DNA of 55,994 nucleotides from CAZNLL01 sp964573885 (GTDB taxonomy: Bacteria; Desulfobacterota; DSM-4660; Desulfatiglandales; Desulfatiglandaceae), in NCBI GenBank assembly GCA_964573885.1, contig CAZNLL010000007.1, positions 1 through 55,994 on the forward strand, written 5' to 3'. The position numbers were made by a program, and so were the translations under genes. This document shows, piece after piece, positions 24,556-34,178 of this stretch (position 1 is its first letter; the number at the start of each line of letters is the position of its first letter). Under the pieces are notes generated by a model. The model was not told where the DNA came from and searched no databases. It saw nothing but the letters and a program-made list of their open reading frames with translations.

Positions 24556-26571
24556 TCACCCCTGAATCATATTTTTGAAGGCCTTCTCATCCAGGATTTG
24601 AATGGCCAAATGCTGGGCCTCCCTGTACTTGGATCCGGGTTCCCGGCCGGCCACCACAAAATCGGTCTTCCGGCTTACCGAGCCCGTGACCCGCCCCCCT
24701 CTCTCTTCTATGAGGTTTTTGGCCTCCTCCCTGGTAAATTCCTCCAGAGCCCCGGTTAGGACAAAGGTCTTGTCCACCAGGGGCTGGGCCTTCTCCCTCA
24801 CATCCTCGGTGGGGAAGAGCACCCCCCCCTGCTTCATCTTCTCCAAGACCTTTAGGTTCTTTGGATTGTGGAAAAAGTTATCAATGCTTTCAGCCACAAT
24901 GGGGCCGATCTCGTGGACCTGGGTGAGGGCCTCCTTGGTCTGGACGGCCAGGGTATCCAGGGAGTGAAAATTCTTGGCCAGCACCCCGGCCAGGTGGTAA
25001 CCCACATTTCTTATCCCCAGGGCATAGATGAGATTGGTCAGGCTCGGGGTCCTGCTCCGATCAATGGCATGGAGCAGGTTTTCAGCCAGTTTATCCCCCA
25101 TTCTGTCCATGCGCATAAGGTCTGTCTTTTTCAGGAAATAGAGATCCGCAGGATCCTCAATGATCCCCTTATCCACCATCTGCTCCAGGTACTTGGCCCC
25201 CAGACCGTCGATGTCCATGGCCCCCCTTGATGCGAAATGGGCCAGCTTTTCCTTGATCTGGGCGGGACAGGCCATGCCCGTGCAGCGGTGGATGGCCTCC
25301 CCTTGAGGACGCTCCACCTTTGAGCCGCAAACGGGGCAGCGCTGGGGCATCTCAAAGCGCCGCTCCTCACCCGTCCTCTTGGACTTGATCACCTTCACCA
25401 CTTCAGGGATCACGTCCCCGGCCCTCTGAACAACCACCCAATCCCCGATCCTTATATCCTTCTTCCTGACCTCCTGCTCGTTGTGGAGGGTGGCCCGACT
25501 CACCTCCACACCCCCCACCTTGACCCGTTCAAGGACGGCCACCGGGGTGAGGGCCCCTGTCCTCCCCACGCTTACCTTGATATCCAACACCAGGGTGGTC
25601 TCTTGCTGAGCCGGGAACTTCCAGGCCACGGCCCACCGGGGACTCCTGGAGAGTTCTCCCAGTCTGGCCTGCAGGGCGAAATCATCCACCTTGATGACGA
25701 TCCCGTCTATTTCATAGGGCAGGTCATTACGACGGCCCAGGATCTCCTCGTAAAAGGCCTTGACCTCCTCCACCCCGCCACAGAGACGAATATACCGACT
25801 GGTCCTGAAACCAAGCCTCTTGAGATAGGCAAGGATCTCCCATTGGCTGCTCAAGGACTTTCCCTCGAGCCGTCCCACGCCGTAGGCAAACATCCTCAAG
25901 GGCCGGCGGCTCGTGATCCTTGAATCAAGCTGCCTCACCGACCCGGCAGCGGCATTTCTAGGATTGGCAAACAGGGGCTCCCCGGCCCCTTCCCTGCGCC
26001 TGTTAAGGCGGGCGAAATCCTCCTTGTGCATGACCACCTCGCCCCGCACCTCGATAAGCGGAGGCGGGTCCTCTCCCATGAGCCTGAGTGGGATGGAATT
26101 GATGGTCTTCAGATTCTGGGTGACATCCTCCCCCACCAGCCCGTTGCCCCGTGTGGCACCCAGGGTGAGAAGCCCATTCTTATAGATGAGTTCCACCGCC
26201 AGCCCGTCGAACTTGGGCTCCACCGTATAGCGGACACGGCCTTTGTCCACCCCCGGGGTCTCAATGACCCTTCTGTGAAATTCCAGGAACTCCCCTTGGG
26301 TAACCCCTTTACTGAGGCTCAACATGGGAAGGCTGTGCCTGAGGGTGTTGAAGGCCTCCAGAGGGGCGGCCCCCACCCTTTGGGTGGGAGAGTCCGGGGT
26401 GACATATTCGGGGTATCGGCCCTCCAGTTCTGAGAGCCCGTCGAAGAGGCGGTCGTATTCGGCGTCCGATATCTCCGGGTTGTCCAGGACGTAGTAGAGG
26501 TGATTGTGGTAGTTGATTTTCTCCCTGAGCTCCCTTATCCGCTCCGAGACGCTCCGGTCCGCTTCCACCAC
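24556..26571 (-). CDS. ligA: NAD-dependent DNA ligase LigA
   Basis: 671 residues, normal for LigA. Domain Ia motifs (INYHNHLYYVLDNPEISDAEYDRLF) are followed by the adenylated Lys in VEPKFDGLAVELIY, the OB fold, a four-Cys zinc finger (CPVCGSKV and CTGMACPAQIK), helix-hairpin-helix repeats and a C-terminal BRCT domain (FVLTGALEEFTREEAKNLIEE). It seals nicks with NAD in replication and repair. The start is a GTG with AAGGAG upstream. It is a single gene on its own transcript, with a likely promoter at 26710-26737. Confidence 0.97.
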   Translation of the reverse strand: MVEADRSVSERIRELREKINYHNHLYYVLDNPEISDAEYDRLFDGLSELEGRYPEYVTPDSPTQRVGAAPLEAFNTLRHSLPMLSLSKGVTQGEFLEFHRRVIETPGVDKGRVRYTVEPKFDGLAVELIYKNGLLTLGATRGNGLVGEDVTQNLKTINSIPLRLMGEDPPPLIEVRGEVVMHKEDFARLNRRREGAGEPLFANPRNAAAGSVRQLDSRITSRRPLRMFAYGVGRLEGKSLSSQWEILAYLKRLGFRTSRYIRLCGGVEEVKAFYEEILGRRNDLPYEIDGIVIKVDDFALQARLGELSRSPRWAVAWKFPAQQETTLVLDIKVSVGRTGALTPVAVLERVKVGGVEVSRATLHNEQEVRKKDIRIGDWVVVQRAGDVIPEVVKVIKSKRTGEERRFEMPQRCPVCGSKVERPQGEAIHRCTGMACPAQIKEKLAHFASRGAMDIDGLGAKYLEQMVDKGIIEDPADLYFLKKTDLMRMDRMGDKLAENLLHAIDRSRTPSLTNLIYALGIRNVGYHLAGVLAKNFHSLDTLAVQTKEALTQVHEIGPIVAESIDNFFHNPKNLKVLEKMKQGGVLFPTEDVREKAQPLVDKTFVLTGALEEFTREEAKNLIEERGGRVTGSVSRKTDFVVAGREPGSKYREAQHLAIQILDEKAFKNMIQG

Positions 26572-26661
26572 GGCTCAACTCCTTTCAGAATTTTGCTCAT
26601 CACGAGAATTTGCGGGCCAAAAAGACCGTCTCATATGCCCCATAAAGGAAGTCGGGCAAGG

Positions 26662-26694
26662 GTGCCTTTTCTTTAGTTCCGAGTCTCAAGGCAC
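26662..26694. other. Hairpin in the ligA leader region
   Basis: GTGCCTT (26662-26668) and AAGGCAC (26688-26694) are perfect 7-bp inverted copies. On the plus strand TCTTTTTG follows, so it has the form of a plus-strand terminator, though no plus-strand gene ends nearby. On the minus strand it would lie in the ligA leader RNA. Its role is unclear. Confidence 0.4.
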
Positions 26695-26709
26695 TCTTTT
26701 TGTTTGAAA

Positions 26710-26737
26710 AAAATAACGAATTCTTGTGAAAAGTCAA
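26710..26737 (-). promoter_or_regulatory. Putative sigma-70 promoter of ligA
   Basis: On the minus strand TTGACT (26732-26737), a 16-bp spacer and TATTTT (26710-26715), in an AT-rich stretch about 140 bp upstream of the ligA start and just past the msrAB stop. Confidence 0.4.
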
Positions 26738-26765
26738 AATTCCTTCTTCCTGTACGCCGCCAAGA

Positions 26766-27860
26766 TTACGCAAAAAGGGTCAGGTATTGCCCATACCCCT
26801 GGGCCGCCAAATCCTCCTTGGGGATGAACCTCAAAGACGCCGAGTTAATGCAGTACCTCAGGCCTGTAGGGACCGGGCCGTCCGGGAACACATGGCCCAG
26901 ATGGGAGTCTCCGTGCCTGCTCCGGACCTCGGTGCGGTGCATCCCATGGCTTTGGTCTTGTTTTTCAACAATGTTCTCCGCCTCAAGGGGCCTTGTAAAA
27001 CTGGGCCAGCCCGTTCCGGAATCAAACTTGTCCAGGGAACTGAAAAGCGGCTCCCCGGTGACAATGTCCACATAGATGCCCGCCCGCTTGTTATCCCAGT
27101 ATTCATTCCTGAAAGGCCTTTCCGTGCCTTGCCGCTGGGTCACCTCGTATTGCAGGGGCGTGAGTCTTTGTTTTATCTCCTCCTGGGAAGGCCTGGCATA
27201 GGGACCTTGCGCCTTGCCCGGGGGGGCATCGGCCCAATGTCTCTTCAAGAAGCGGTCTCTCCCCGAATTGGACCGGTAACATTTGTATTGCAGGGGATTT
27301 TTTTGATGATAGTCCTGGTGATAGGCCTCGGCCTCGTAAAACCTTGAAAAGGGAATTATAGGCGTCACCACGGGTTTGCCGAACCGCCCGGAGCGCTCCA
27401 GGGCCTCCTTGGATTTCTCGGCCAGTTTTCTTTGCTCCTCATTGTGATAAAACACGGCTGTCCGGTACTGGGGGCCCCGGTCCACAAACTGGCCGTCCGG
27501 ATCCGTGGGGTCCACCTGCCTCCAGAACACATCCAGCAGGGCCTCATAGCTCACCCTTGCCGGATCATACCGGATCTGTACCGCCTCAACATGTCCGGTC
27601 CTCCCAGTGGAGACCTCTTCGTAGGTGGGCTTCTCCTGGTTCCCCCCGGTATAACCGGAGATGACCTCTATCACCCCTTCCACTTGTTGAAAGTCCCCCT
27701 CCATACACCAAAAGCAGCCACCCGCAAAGGTGGCGGTGTCAAATGCTTCCCTCCTGTTCTCCATGATCCCCCCGGCTTCGCCTCCACGGTTTCCTGGATT
27801 CTCGCAGCCCCAGGCCACCAGAAGCATAAATAGGCCTAAACATATTATTCTCAATGGCAT
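26766..27860 (-). CDS. msrAB: Lipoprotein methionine sulfoxide reductase MsrA-MsrB fusion
   Basis: 364 residues. An N-terminal lipoprotein signal ends in VAWGC (C19). The MsrA domain (~40-200) has the catalytic Cys in FAGGCFWCMEG and the GYTGG motif. The MsrB domain (~225-355) has FDSGTGWPSF and the catalytic Cys in LRYCINSASLRF; the zinc CxxC pairs of many MsrB are absent. It reduces both epimers of methionine sulfoxide in envelope proteins, and electrons could come through DsbD (4293-6032), which is my inference. The start at 27860 has GGGAGA upstream. It follows the transglutaminase gene by 36 bp and may share its transcript. Confidence 0.95.
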   Translation of the reverse strand: MPLRIICLGLFMLLVAWGCENPGNRGGEAGGIMENRREAFDTATFAGGCFWCMEGDFQQVEGVIEVISGYTGGNQEKPTYEEVSTGRTGHVEAVQIRYDPARVSYEALLDVFWRQVDPTDPDGQFVDRGPQYRTAVFYHNEEQRKLAEKSKEALERSGRFGKPVVTPIIPFSRFYEAEAYHQDYHQKNPLQYKCYRSNSGRDRFLKRHWADAPPGKAQGPYARPSQEEIKQRLTPLQYEVTQRQGTERPFRNEYWDNKRAGIYVDIVTGEPLFSSLDKFDSGTGWPSFTRPLEAENIVEKQDQSHGMHRTEVRSRHGDSHLGHVFPDGPVPTGLRYCINSASLRFIPKEDLAAQGYGQYLTLFA

Positions 27861-27896
27861 TTCGCGGTCTCCCCTTTTTCCCGCCACCTTATAACT

Positions 27897-29822
27897 CTAA
27901 TCATTCCAGCGGCCTTTATTCAGGGCCATTAACAACCGATCCAGGACCTCAGCCTTTCCCTGCCGGCCGTATTCCACCCGGTAGTATTGCTCCACAAAGA
28001 CCAGCCCCTGTCGGCCCAAGGGGGCGTCTTGCGCGGCGATACGCCCGATGAATTCGCGCAGGGTCTCGCCGGGCGCCTTGTGATAGCCGTAACGGCCCAG
28101 GATACGGACGAAGCGCTCTCCCCTGGTCTTGGGCCGGTTGCGCAGGTGGCGGGCAGTCCACCTATAGGCCAGAATGAGGCCCGCCGCCCCCACAATGAGC
28201 CACACCGCCTTAAACCCTGTACCCTTGAGGTCCACGGCCATCTTCCCTTTCCCCTCCCGGATGGCGCTGAAAAGGGAGGCCGTGTTCCTGGCCAGGTCCA
28301 TCTGTCGTCCCAGGTCGTAATCGATCACCCAGTAATACCATTTGAGCCTCAGGAAATCGATCAGCTGGGAGAGACTCCCCTTCAGGAAGGGGCCTTTGGC
28401 CACTGCCGCCCACGGGGTGGGATCAAAGGGGACCCATCCCCGCCCCCTGATCCAGACCTCCACCCAGGTATGGGCGTGACTCTGCCGCACCAGCAAGTAC
28501 TGTCCCAGATCATTCCATTCCCCGCCCCGATACCCCGCCACGATCCGCGCGGGGATCCCCAGGGACCTCAATAAAAGGACCATGGAAGAGGCAAAGTACT
28601 CGCAATGTCCCCGCTTGCTCTCATAGAGGAAGTGGAGGACCGGATCTCCCGGGGCCTTCCCGGGGGAAAGATCGTACTGAAATCCTTTTTGAAGAAAGGC
28701 CTCTGCCGCCTTGGCCGTCTCCAGGTCGGTTTCCCGGGCCACTCTGTCGGCCAGGGTCATGAGCCCTCCCCGGAGCCTCGGCGGGAGGTGCTCATCATAA
28801 GGTAAAGGCCCATGGCCGGGGATGTCTGAAACCGGGTCTGAACGCACCCGGTAGAGGGTCCGGTTCTGAATGGCCTTAGGCGCCTTCAGGGTGTAGCCGG
28901 TGGTGAGCGCGGGCTTTATGTGTTTTGACCACACCCCCAACGGAACGCCCAGAACGGGGAGATGGCGGGACTCGGTGGGCTCGAGCACAATTTCATATTC
29001 CACCGTCTCCCCCGATCCTTCCGGGAAATCAATCACCTCGTCGGCCCCCTTTTCCCAGCCCCCCTCCTGGTAAGATCCGTACACAATGGCCCGCCAAAGG
29101 GGCCTTTCCGGGGGCCTGCCCCGAATCCATCTTATCCTGAAGGCCGGAGAGGGATCCGACTGGATCTCCTCGACCGCCCCGGGACTCACCCGGTCACTAA
29201 ATCCGGTTTTGGCCACGGCCCCTCCTCCCCACGCAAGGAGGGTCCAGGTCGGCCTGGGGATAATCAGGAAAAAGAGGGCCGCCGCCGGGATCAGGCCCAG
29301 GGTCAAAAGGCCGCTCCAGCGAAAGAGCTTCCCGGCCTGGGAAAGGGCGATGTCCTGCTCCTCAGACGCCCCGTAGACGAAGACAAGGCCGCTGATGGAG
29401 AGAAAGGCCTCCACAAGGACAAGGATGGCGAAATCCAGGCCCCACCGGGTGATGGCGGCCGCCCCCACCACCAGGAAATTCAGGAGAAAGAGCTGGAGCA
29501 TATCCCTCCCCTTCTTGGGGGAGACCAGTTTTGCCCCGATAATGATGATCAGGATCCCCAGGGCCCGGTCAAAGAAGTTGTCCTGATTCATGCCCATGAG
29601 GGAGATAAAAACGCCCAGCAATACCAGGGGGACCAGGATCCGGGGCCTCAACCCGGGGATGCCCACCCCCTTTCTATCCAGAGCCAACCCGAGGCCGTAG
29701 GAAAGAAGGAACACCACCAGTGCCGGGAAAGGAATTCGGCCCCACACGGCACCCACCGACCCCATGAGGGCCCCATAGACCAGAAATCGGGATATACTCA
29801 ATGGATATACATTACGTAACAC
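27897..29822 (-). CDS. TgpA-type membrane transglutaminase-like protein with DUF4129 tail
   Basis: 641 residues. The N-terminal third is a bundle of five to six transmembrane helices, followed by an extracytoplasmic region holding a transglutaminase core. The Cys-His-Asp triad is visible in KRGHCEYFASSM, QSHAHTWVEVW and VPFDPTP. A last transmembrane helix (~545-565) leads to a cytoplasmic DUF4129-like domain (RILGRYGYHKAPGETLREFIGRI). Such proteins are encoded with MoxR and DUF58 genes and are linked to envelope protein processing. It begins with a GTG inside the last codons of the DUF58 gene (11-bp overlap), with GGAGG just before it, so the two are translationally coupled. Confidence 0.92.
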   Translation of the reverse strand: MLRNVYPLSISRFLVYGALMGSVGAVWGRIPFPALVVFLLSYGLGLALDRKGVGIPGLRPRILVPLVLLGVFISLMGMNQDNFFDRALGILIIIIGAKLVSPKKGRDMLQLFLLNFLVVGAAAITRWGLDFAILVLVEAFLSISGLVFVYGASEEQDIALSQAGKLFRWSGLLTLGLIPAAALFFLIIPRPTWTLLAWGGGAVAKTGFSDRVSPGAVEEIQSDPSPAFRIRWIRGRPPERPLWRAIVYGSYQEGGWEKGADEVIDFPEGSGETVEYEIVLEPTESRHLPVLGVPLGVWSKHIKPALTTGYTLKAPKAIQNRTLYRVRSDPVSDIPGHGPLPYDEHLPPRLRGGLMTLADRVARETDLETAKAAEAFLQKGFQYDLSPGKAPGDPVLHFLYESKRGHCEYFASSMVLLLRSLGIPARIVAGYRGGEWNDLGQYLLVRQSHAHTWVEVWIRGRGWVPFDPTPWAAVAKGPFLKGSLSQLIDFLRLKWYYWVIDYDLGRQMDLARNTASLFSAIREGKGKMAVDLKGTGFKAVWLIVGAAGLILAYRWTARHLRNRPKTRGERFVRILGRYGYHKAPGETLREFIGRIAAQDAPLGRQGLVFVEQYYRVEYGRQGKAEVLDRLLMALNKGRWND

Positions 29823-30672
29823 TCAAGGCCTCCAAGAGACATTTTTTGTGTTCCTTCCCCCGGCCCGGGCCGATTCTTTTGTCAGGGAGGAGGAGGGAGA
29901 CCAGGAGGTCTCGTTTCAGACCTTCCAGGACCAGAAAACAGGCCTCGGAGACCCGCCTCTCCCATCCCCGCTGCTTCCTGGAAAGGTCAATGACCAGGGT
30001 GTCTCCCTGGAGTTGGTAGAAGCCCTTGACCATGATTTGGCCCTTTCGGGCTGTGGCCTTCCAATCCACCCACTTGAAGGGGTCACGGGCCCTGTATGCC
30101 CGGAGCTCCTTGACCTCGTCACTCAGTTCACCCGGGGAGGTGGTGGTCTTGGCACTCCCGTAAAGGTTTCCTTCCAGGGCCGGCACCTCCCGGGGGAGGG
30201 GCTTTGGGTAGACCAGCACCTCCAGATCCAGGGAGCAGATCTTGAACCTCTTGAAGAACCCCAAGGGGAATCCCGAGTGGACCTTCAAGTTGTCCACACG
30301 GGCCGTGCCCCTCTTGGGGAAGCTGAGCCACAGGGACTTGTCCACCTGGCCCTTGACATAGGGGATTCGAAGGGCCCCGAAGAGGGTTTCGCAACTGAGG
30401 AAAAAGGACTCCATCCTGCGCTTGCGGATGGTGAGGCGGAAAGGGGCGGGCGTTCCTGCAAACACGGCCCGAGAAGGCGAAAGGGACACCTCCAAGAAAA
30501 GCAGGTTCATCAAGGAACTCAACCCGGAGAGAAGCATCAGGGCAAGCATAAGGCTTGATATGAGGTAGAGGAGGTTGTTGCCCGTGTTCACAGCGGCCAC
30601 ACTCAGGACAATGGTGAACAGGATATAGATATATCCCGAGGGCATAATCTTGACCTTATAGGATTTTGCCAT
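29812..30672 (-). CDS. DUF58 domain protein
   Basis: 286 residues. Two transmembrane helices near the N-terminus (IYILFTIVLSVAAVNTGN and ISSLMLALMLLSGLSSLMN) are followed by a beta-rich part. The DUF58 signature follows (ELRAYRARDPFKWVDWKATARKGQIMVKGFY), part of a von Willebrand A-like fold. DUF58 proteins act with MoxR ATPases, perhaps as substrate or adaptor. Its ATG overlaps the MoxR stop (TGATG) and its end overlaps the transglutaminase start. It is shorter than the 400-residue DUF58 protein of the second locus at 50443. Confidence 0.92.
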   Translation of the reverse strand: MAKSYKVKIMPSGYIYILFTIVLSVAAVNTGNNLLYLISSLMLALMLLSGLSSLMNLLFLEVSLSPSRAVFAGTPAPFRLTIRKRRMESFFLSCETLFGALRIPYVKGQVDKSLWLSFPKRGTARVDNLKVHSGFPLGFFKRFKICSLDLEVLVYPKPLPREVPALEGNLYGSAKTTTSPGELSDEVKELRAYRARDPFKWVDWKATARKGQIMVKGFYQLQGDTLVIDLSRKQRGWERRVSEACFLVLEGLKRDLLVSLLLPDKRIGPGRGKEHKKCLLEALSVT

Positions 30673-31592
30673 CAGAGGGGGACCTTGACTCTTTCCAGGA
30701 AATTCTGAAGATAGGCCTTTCTCTCTTTTCCCTCCACTTCCCCGGCGGGGTACAGGCGATGATAGGCCACAGCCGGGAAGACCTCCTTGACGTCATCGGG
30801 GACGACATATTTTCGGCCTCCCATAAAGGCCCAGGCCTGGGAGGCCCTTTTCAGGGCGATGAGACCCCGGGTGGACAAACCGTACCTGAAGCCGCCTTCC
30901 TCCCGAGAGGCCTCGGCAATATCGAGGATGTACTGGATGATCTTATCAGAGGCCCCGACCTGCATGGCCTTTTTTTGCAGTTCCATGACCCCCTGGGGAT
31001 CCATGACCTGAGGCAGGACCTTGGCCTCCTTGTAGCGGCCGTTTTCCATGATGATCCGGGCCTCATCCCCCCTTTCGGGATAACCGATTTCAAGGCGCAT
31101 AAAAAAGCGATCTAACTGGGATTCGGGCAGGGGATAGGTCCCGTAGAGGTCCATGGGATTCTGGGTGGCAATCACAAAAAAGGGCTTGGGCAGGTCAAAG
31201 GTCCTCCCCGCCAGGGAGACCCGTCCCTCCCCCATGGCCTCCAGGAGGGCACTCTGGGCCCTGGGGGTGGCCCGGTTGATCTCATCGGCCAGGAGGATAT
31301 TGGTGAAGACAGGCCCCTGTCTCAGGCGGAACCGCTCTTTGGTGGTCTGATAGATCTCGGTTCCAAGGATATCGGAGGGCATCACATCGTTGGTGAACTG
31401 GATCCTCGTGAAATCGCAACCCATCACCCTTGCCGTGGCAATGGCCAATGTGGTCTTGCCCGTCCCGGGAAGATCCTCAAAGAGGATATGTCCCCCGCTG
31501 AGAAGGGCGGCAAAGGCCTGGTTGACCACGCCGTCTTTCCCTTTGATAAGGGCGTCTACCAGGTGGATGGATTCTCTGAGGCTTGTGTTCAT
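30672..31592 (-). CDS. MoxR-family AAA+ ATPase (first locus)
   Basis: 306 residues. Walker A LPGTGKTT, Walker B ILLADEINRATPRAQSALLEAM, sensor FVIATQNPMDLYGTYPLPESQLDRF and the C-terminal lid with GLSTRGLIALKRASQAWAF are all standard MoxR. These cytoplasmic ATPases remodel or activate partner proteins, usually with a DUF58/VWA protein encoded next to them, as here. The start at 31592 is where conservation begins; the frame is open 111 bases upstream. No strong ribosome site is seen. Confidence 0.94.
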   Translation of the reverse strand: MNTSLRESIHLVDALIKGKDGVVNQAFAALLSGGHILFEDLPGTGKTTLAIATARVMGCDFTRIQFTNDVMPSDILGTEIYQTTKERFRLRQGPVFTNILLADEINRATPRAQSALLEAMGEGRVSLAGRTFDLPKPFFVIATQNPMDLYGTYPLPESQLDRFFMRLEIGYPERGDEARIIMENGRYKEAKVLPQVMDPQGVMELQKKAMQVGASDKIIQYILDIAEASREEGGFRYGLSTRGLIALKRASQAWAFMGGRKYVVPDDVKEVFPAVAYHRLYPAGEVEGKERKAYLQNFLERVKVPL

Positions 31593-31707
31593 GTCATGCC
31601 GTCCAGGGTTTGTGGTGACCGTTAACCCTTTAAAGATAATACCGCTGTGGCCGGCATGCAAGGTCAGGGACCACACGCCCTCCCCCGGTCCCTGACAAAG
31701 CAAGGAT

Positions 31708-32139
31708 TCACCTCTTTTGCTGGCTCCTTATGGCCAGGGCCTCGGCTTCCAACTCTTGAAGAAGCCGGGACAGGGGCCAGTTTTCTGAAACAGGGGTCAA
31801 ACCGGCCCAGAGCTGCGAAGGAAGACGGGCTTTTCGGTAGGCCCCCATCAGGGCATGGAGCTCTTTTTGGAGCAAGCCGGACATGATCACCGTCCGCTTC
31901 ATGGGAGAAGGCTCAGGGCTTTGGGATCTTTCAGGGGCGCTCAAGATATCGCCCAGGGACTTTTCAAGATCTTCCGAGGTGGCAAACACCACGGGGATCG
32001 GACCCAACCCGGCGGCCTCCAGGAGCTCCAGAAAAGGGCCCCTTTCTTCATCGGGATATCCACAAACCAGCAGCTTCCTGGGCCCGTACATGGGTTTCTG
32101 GGTTTTTTCCACCTTTTTAAAAGATCCCTTGTGTTTCAT
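31708..32139 (-). CDS. DUF3783-like small protein
   Basis: 143 residues, soluble. KLLVCGYPDEERGPFLELLEAAGLGPIPVVFAT resembles the start of DUF3783 proteins, which are small alpha/beta proteins of unknown role. A second half (PMKRTVIMSGLLQKELHALMGAYRKARLPSQLWAGLTPVSENW, partly quoted) shows the same family's later strand-helix unit. The start ATG has AAGGAGGAGGG directly upstream. It lies 51 bp downstream of the DEAD-box helicase gene and ~115 bp upstream of MoxR on the same strand. Confidence 0.7.
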   Translation of the reverse strand: MKHKGSFKKVEKTQKPMYGPRKLLVCGYPDEERGPFLELLEAAGLGPIPVVFATSEDLEKSLGDILSAPERSQSPEPSPMKRTVIMSGLLQKELHALMGAYRKARLPSQLWAGLTPVSENWPLSRLLQELEAEALAIRSQQKR

Positions 32140-32190
32140 ACCCTCCTCCTTGAGTTGACGCCCTTTGCCTCACCCCCCCGTCAAAGGTGT

Positions 32191-33708
32191 TCACCTGGGA
32201 AGCGCTTTTTTAACCGGTGCCCTGCTTCTTGACCGGTTGCCGGATCTACGCTGGGGACGCTCTTTCCTTGACCCAGGGCGGCTTGTCTTTTTGCTCGCCT
32301 TGGGCAATTTCAGCAGAGTTGGATCAGGCTGCACGCAGTGCAAGGTCTGTCCAAGGTATTCCTCGATGGGGGGGATATAAAAGGAATCCTCTTCACAGGC
32401 GAAACTCACCGAAATGCCGCTGGCGCCGGCCCGTCCTGTGCGCCCGATCCGATGGACGTAATCCTCCGGATTGCGAGGGAGGGTGAAATTTATAACGTGG
32501 CTGATCGCTTCCACGTGCAGACCCCGGGCGGCCACGTCTGTCGCCACTAACACACGGATTTTCCCGTTGCGGAAATCCTCAAGGGTCTTGATGCGCTTGT
32601 TCTGGGGGACGTCGCCGGATAGGACGGAGCAGTTGATCAGGTAACGCTGGAGCCGGGTCGCCAGCCGATTGGTCTGATCCTTCCGATTGGTGAAAATGAG
32701 CACCCTTTTCAGATTTCGCTGTAAAATCAAGTTAACCAGAAGGGCGAATTTCTCTTCGGCGGTTACAATGTAAACAAGTTGATTCACAGATTCCGCGGCC
32801 ACATGTTCCGGTTCAATCTGAACGTGTACCGGATCACGGGTCCACTGTTCAGAGAGCCGTTCCACCTCGGGGGTCAGGGTGGCGCTGAAAAACATGGTCT
32901 GGCGCTCGTTTTTGGGAGGGGTGCTGTACACGATCTTTCGAACATCGGGAATAAACCCCATATCCAGCATACGGTCGGCTTCATCAATGACCAGGATCTC
33001 GACCTTGTTAAGCCGGACCAGCCCCTGTCTGTGGAAATCCAGTAACCGGCCCGGAGTGGCGATCACCACATCCACGGGCCTTTCAGCAAGAGACTGTTTC
33101 TGCCGTTTATACCCCAGGCCGCCAAAAACGGCCTCCACACGAATGTCGGTGTATTTGCCCATGTCCCGGGCGTCTTTTTCAAGTTGGAGCACCAGCTCCC
33201 TTGTGGGGGCCAGGACCAGGACCCGGGGCACGCCGGGCCGCCTCTTGCCCTGGAGCGGTCTCCCGAGAAGGTGGGTGTAAATATTGATCAAAAAGACCGC
33301 GCTCTTACCGGTTCCCGTTTGGGCCTTGCCTGTGGCATCCGAACCTTCAAGGGCCTTGGGAAGGATCTCCGCCTGGACCGGCGTGCAGTATTGAAAGCCC
33401 AGATCATAGATGGCGTGCATAATGGGTGCGGGCAGGTCGAGATCATGGAAACGGGTTTTTCCCTCCACCCGGGGCACGTGAAACCGGGAGATATCCCAAG
33501 GGGTCTTCTTGGCCCGTACACGGTCAGATTTGCAGGGTCTCTCCCCGGAAGACGGCGAGGGACCGGGCTCGGCGTCACGTCCCCGGGATAACACAGACTC
33601 AGGTCCTTTCTGGGGCGAGGGATCGTCCCTTATAAAGACCTTGTTTTTATTGTAAAACTTCCCAAAAAAAGACTTAAACAATGCTTTTCCTTCCTCCTGG
33701 GCAACCAT
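32191..33708 (-). CDS. DEAD-box RNA helicase
   Basis: About 505 residues. Helicase motifs in order: Q motif (YCTPVQAEILP), I (AQTGTGKS), Ia (PTRELVLQ), Ib (TPGRLLD), II (VIDEADRMLD), III (FSATL), V (ATDVAARGLH) and VI (HRIGRTGRAG). An N-terminal ~100-residue polar extension and a basic Arg/Ser/Lys-rich tail (RPGSRKERPQRRSGNRSRSR) flank the core, as in RhlE/RhlB-type helicases; the tail probably binds RNA. It unwinds RNA in ribosome assembly or decay. AAGGAGG lies upstream of both the ATG at 33708 and a GTG at 33717, so the exact start is uncertain by three codons. Confidence 0.94.
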   Translation of the reverse strand: MVAQEEGKALFKSFFGKFYNKNKVFIRDDPSPQKGPESVLSRGRDAEPGPSPSSGERPCKSDRVRAKKTPWDISRFHVPRVEGKTRFHDLDLPAPIMHAIYDLGFQYCTPVQAEILPKALEGSDATGKAQTGTGKSAVFLINIYTHLLGRPLQGKRRPGVPRVLVLAPTRELVLQLEKDARDMGKYTDIRVEAVFGGLGYKRQKQSLAERPVDVVIATPGRLLDFHRQGLVRLNKVEILVIDEADRMLDMGFIPDVRKIVYSTPPKNERQTMFFSATLTPEVERLSEQWTRDPVHVQIEPEHVAAESVNQLVYIVTAEEKFALLVNLILQRNLKRVLIFTNRKDQTNRLATRLQRYLINCSVLSGDVPQNKRIKTLEDFRNGKIRVLVATDVAARGLHVEAISHVINFTLPRNPEDYVHRIGRTGRAGASGISVSFACEEDSFYIPPIEEYLGQTLHCVQPDPTLLKLPKASKKTSRPGSRKERPQRRSGNRSRSRAPVKKALPR

Positions 33709-33946
33709 CCCCGCCACCCGACCTCCTTCATGGAATGATCTCCAGCGGCCGCGAATCGGACCTTCCCGCACCGCCCTTTGGCTGAATCATCCGAGTGTCC
33801 TGGACTGTCCGGTGAGCTTTCTGGCAGGGACATTGAGGCAGGGATAATGGTTTCCGTAATATCTACATGGCTAATTTATACTTCTTAAAAACTAAAAAAT
33901 CAATTTATTTATAAAAAAACCATAAGCTTTCTTGCTCCTTTATTCC

Positions 33947-34136
33947 AGGGTCCTGTCTCAGGGCCTCCCGGTCAAAATCGCCTCCCCGAGTCCTTCAGCC
34001 CGGCAGTCAAAAGGTCCTCGCCCAGGGTGGTGAACACATCCAGTTTGACCGCCGCATGTAAGGCGCAGGACTTCCAGTAAGCACCGGACATCTCCAAGAT
34101 TTTGCCGGGATGCCGGTCTTCTTGGTCCATAGTCAT
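33947..34136 (-). pseudogene. Frameshifted N-terminal remnant of a SAM-dependent methyltransferase
   Basis: From an ATG at 34136, with GAGAGGA upstream, the minus strand encodes 54 residues ending at a TGA at 33972. The piece GAYWKSCALHAAVKLDVFTTLGE is the N-terminal dimerisation helix of methyltransferases of the O-methyltransferase/DUF-type family. After the stop the expected next segment (FDREALRQ) continues in another frame to about 33947, so a frameshift is visible. The SAM-binding domain is absent: the next ~240 bp up to the helicase are AT-rich and non-coding. It lies 42 bp downstream of the CDF gene. Confidence 0.55.
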
Positions 34137-34178
34137 TTTCCCGTCCTCTCATCCAAAAGCCCATGGGAAGAGATGCCA

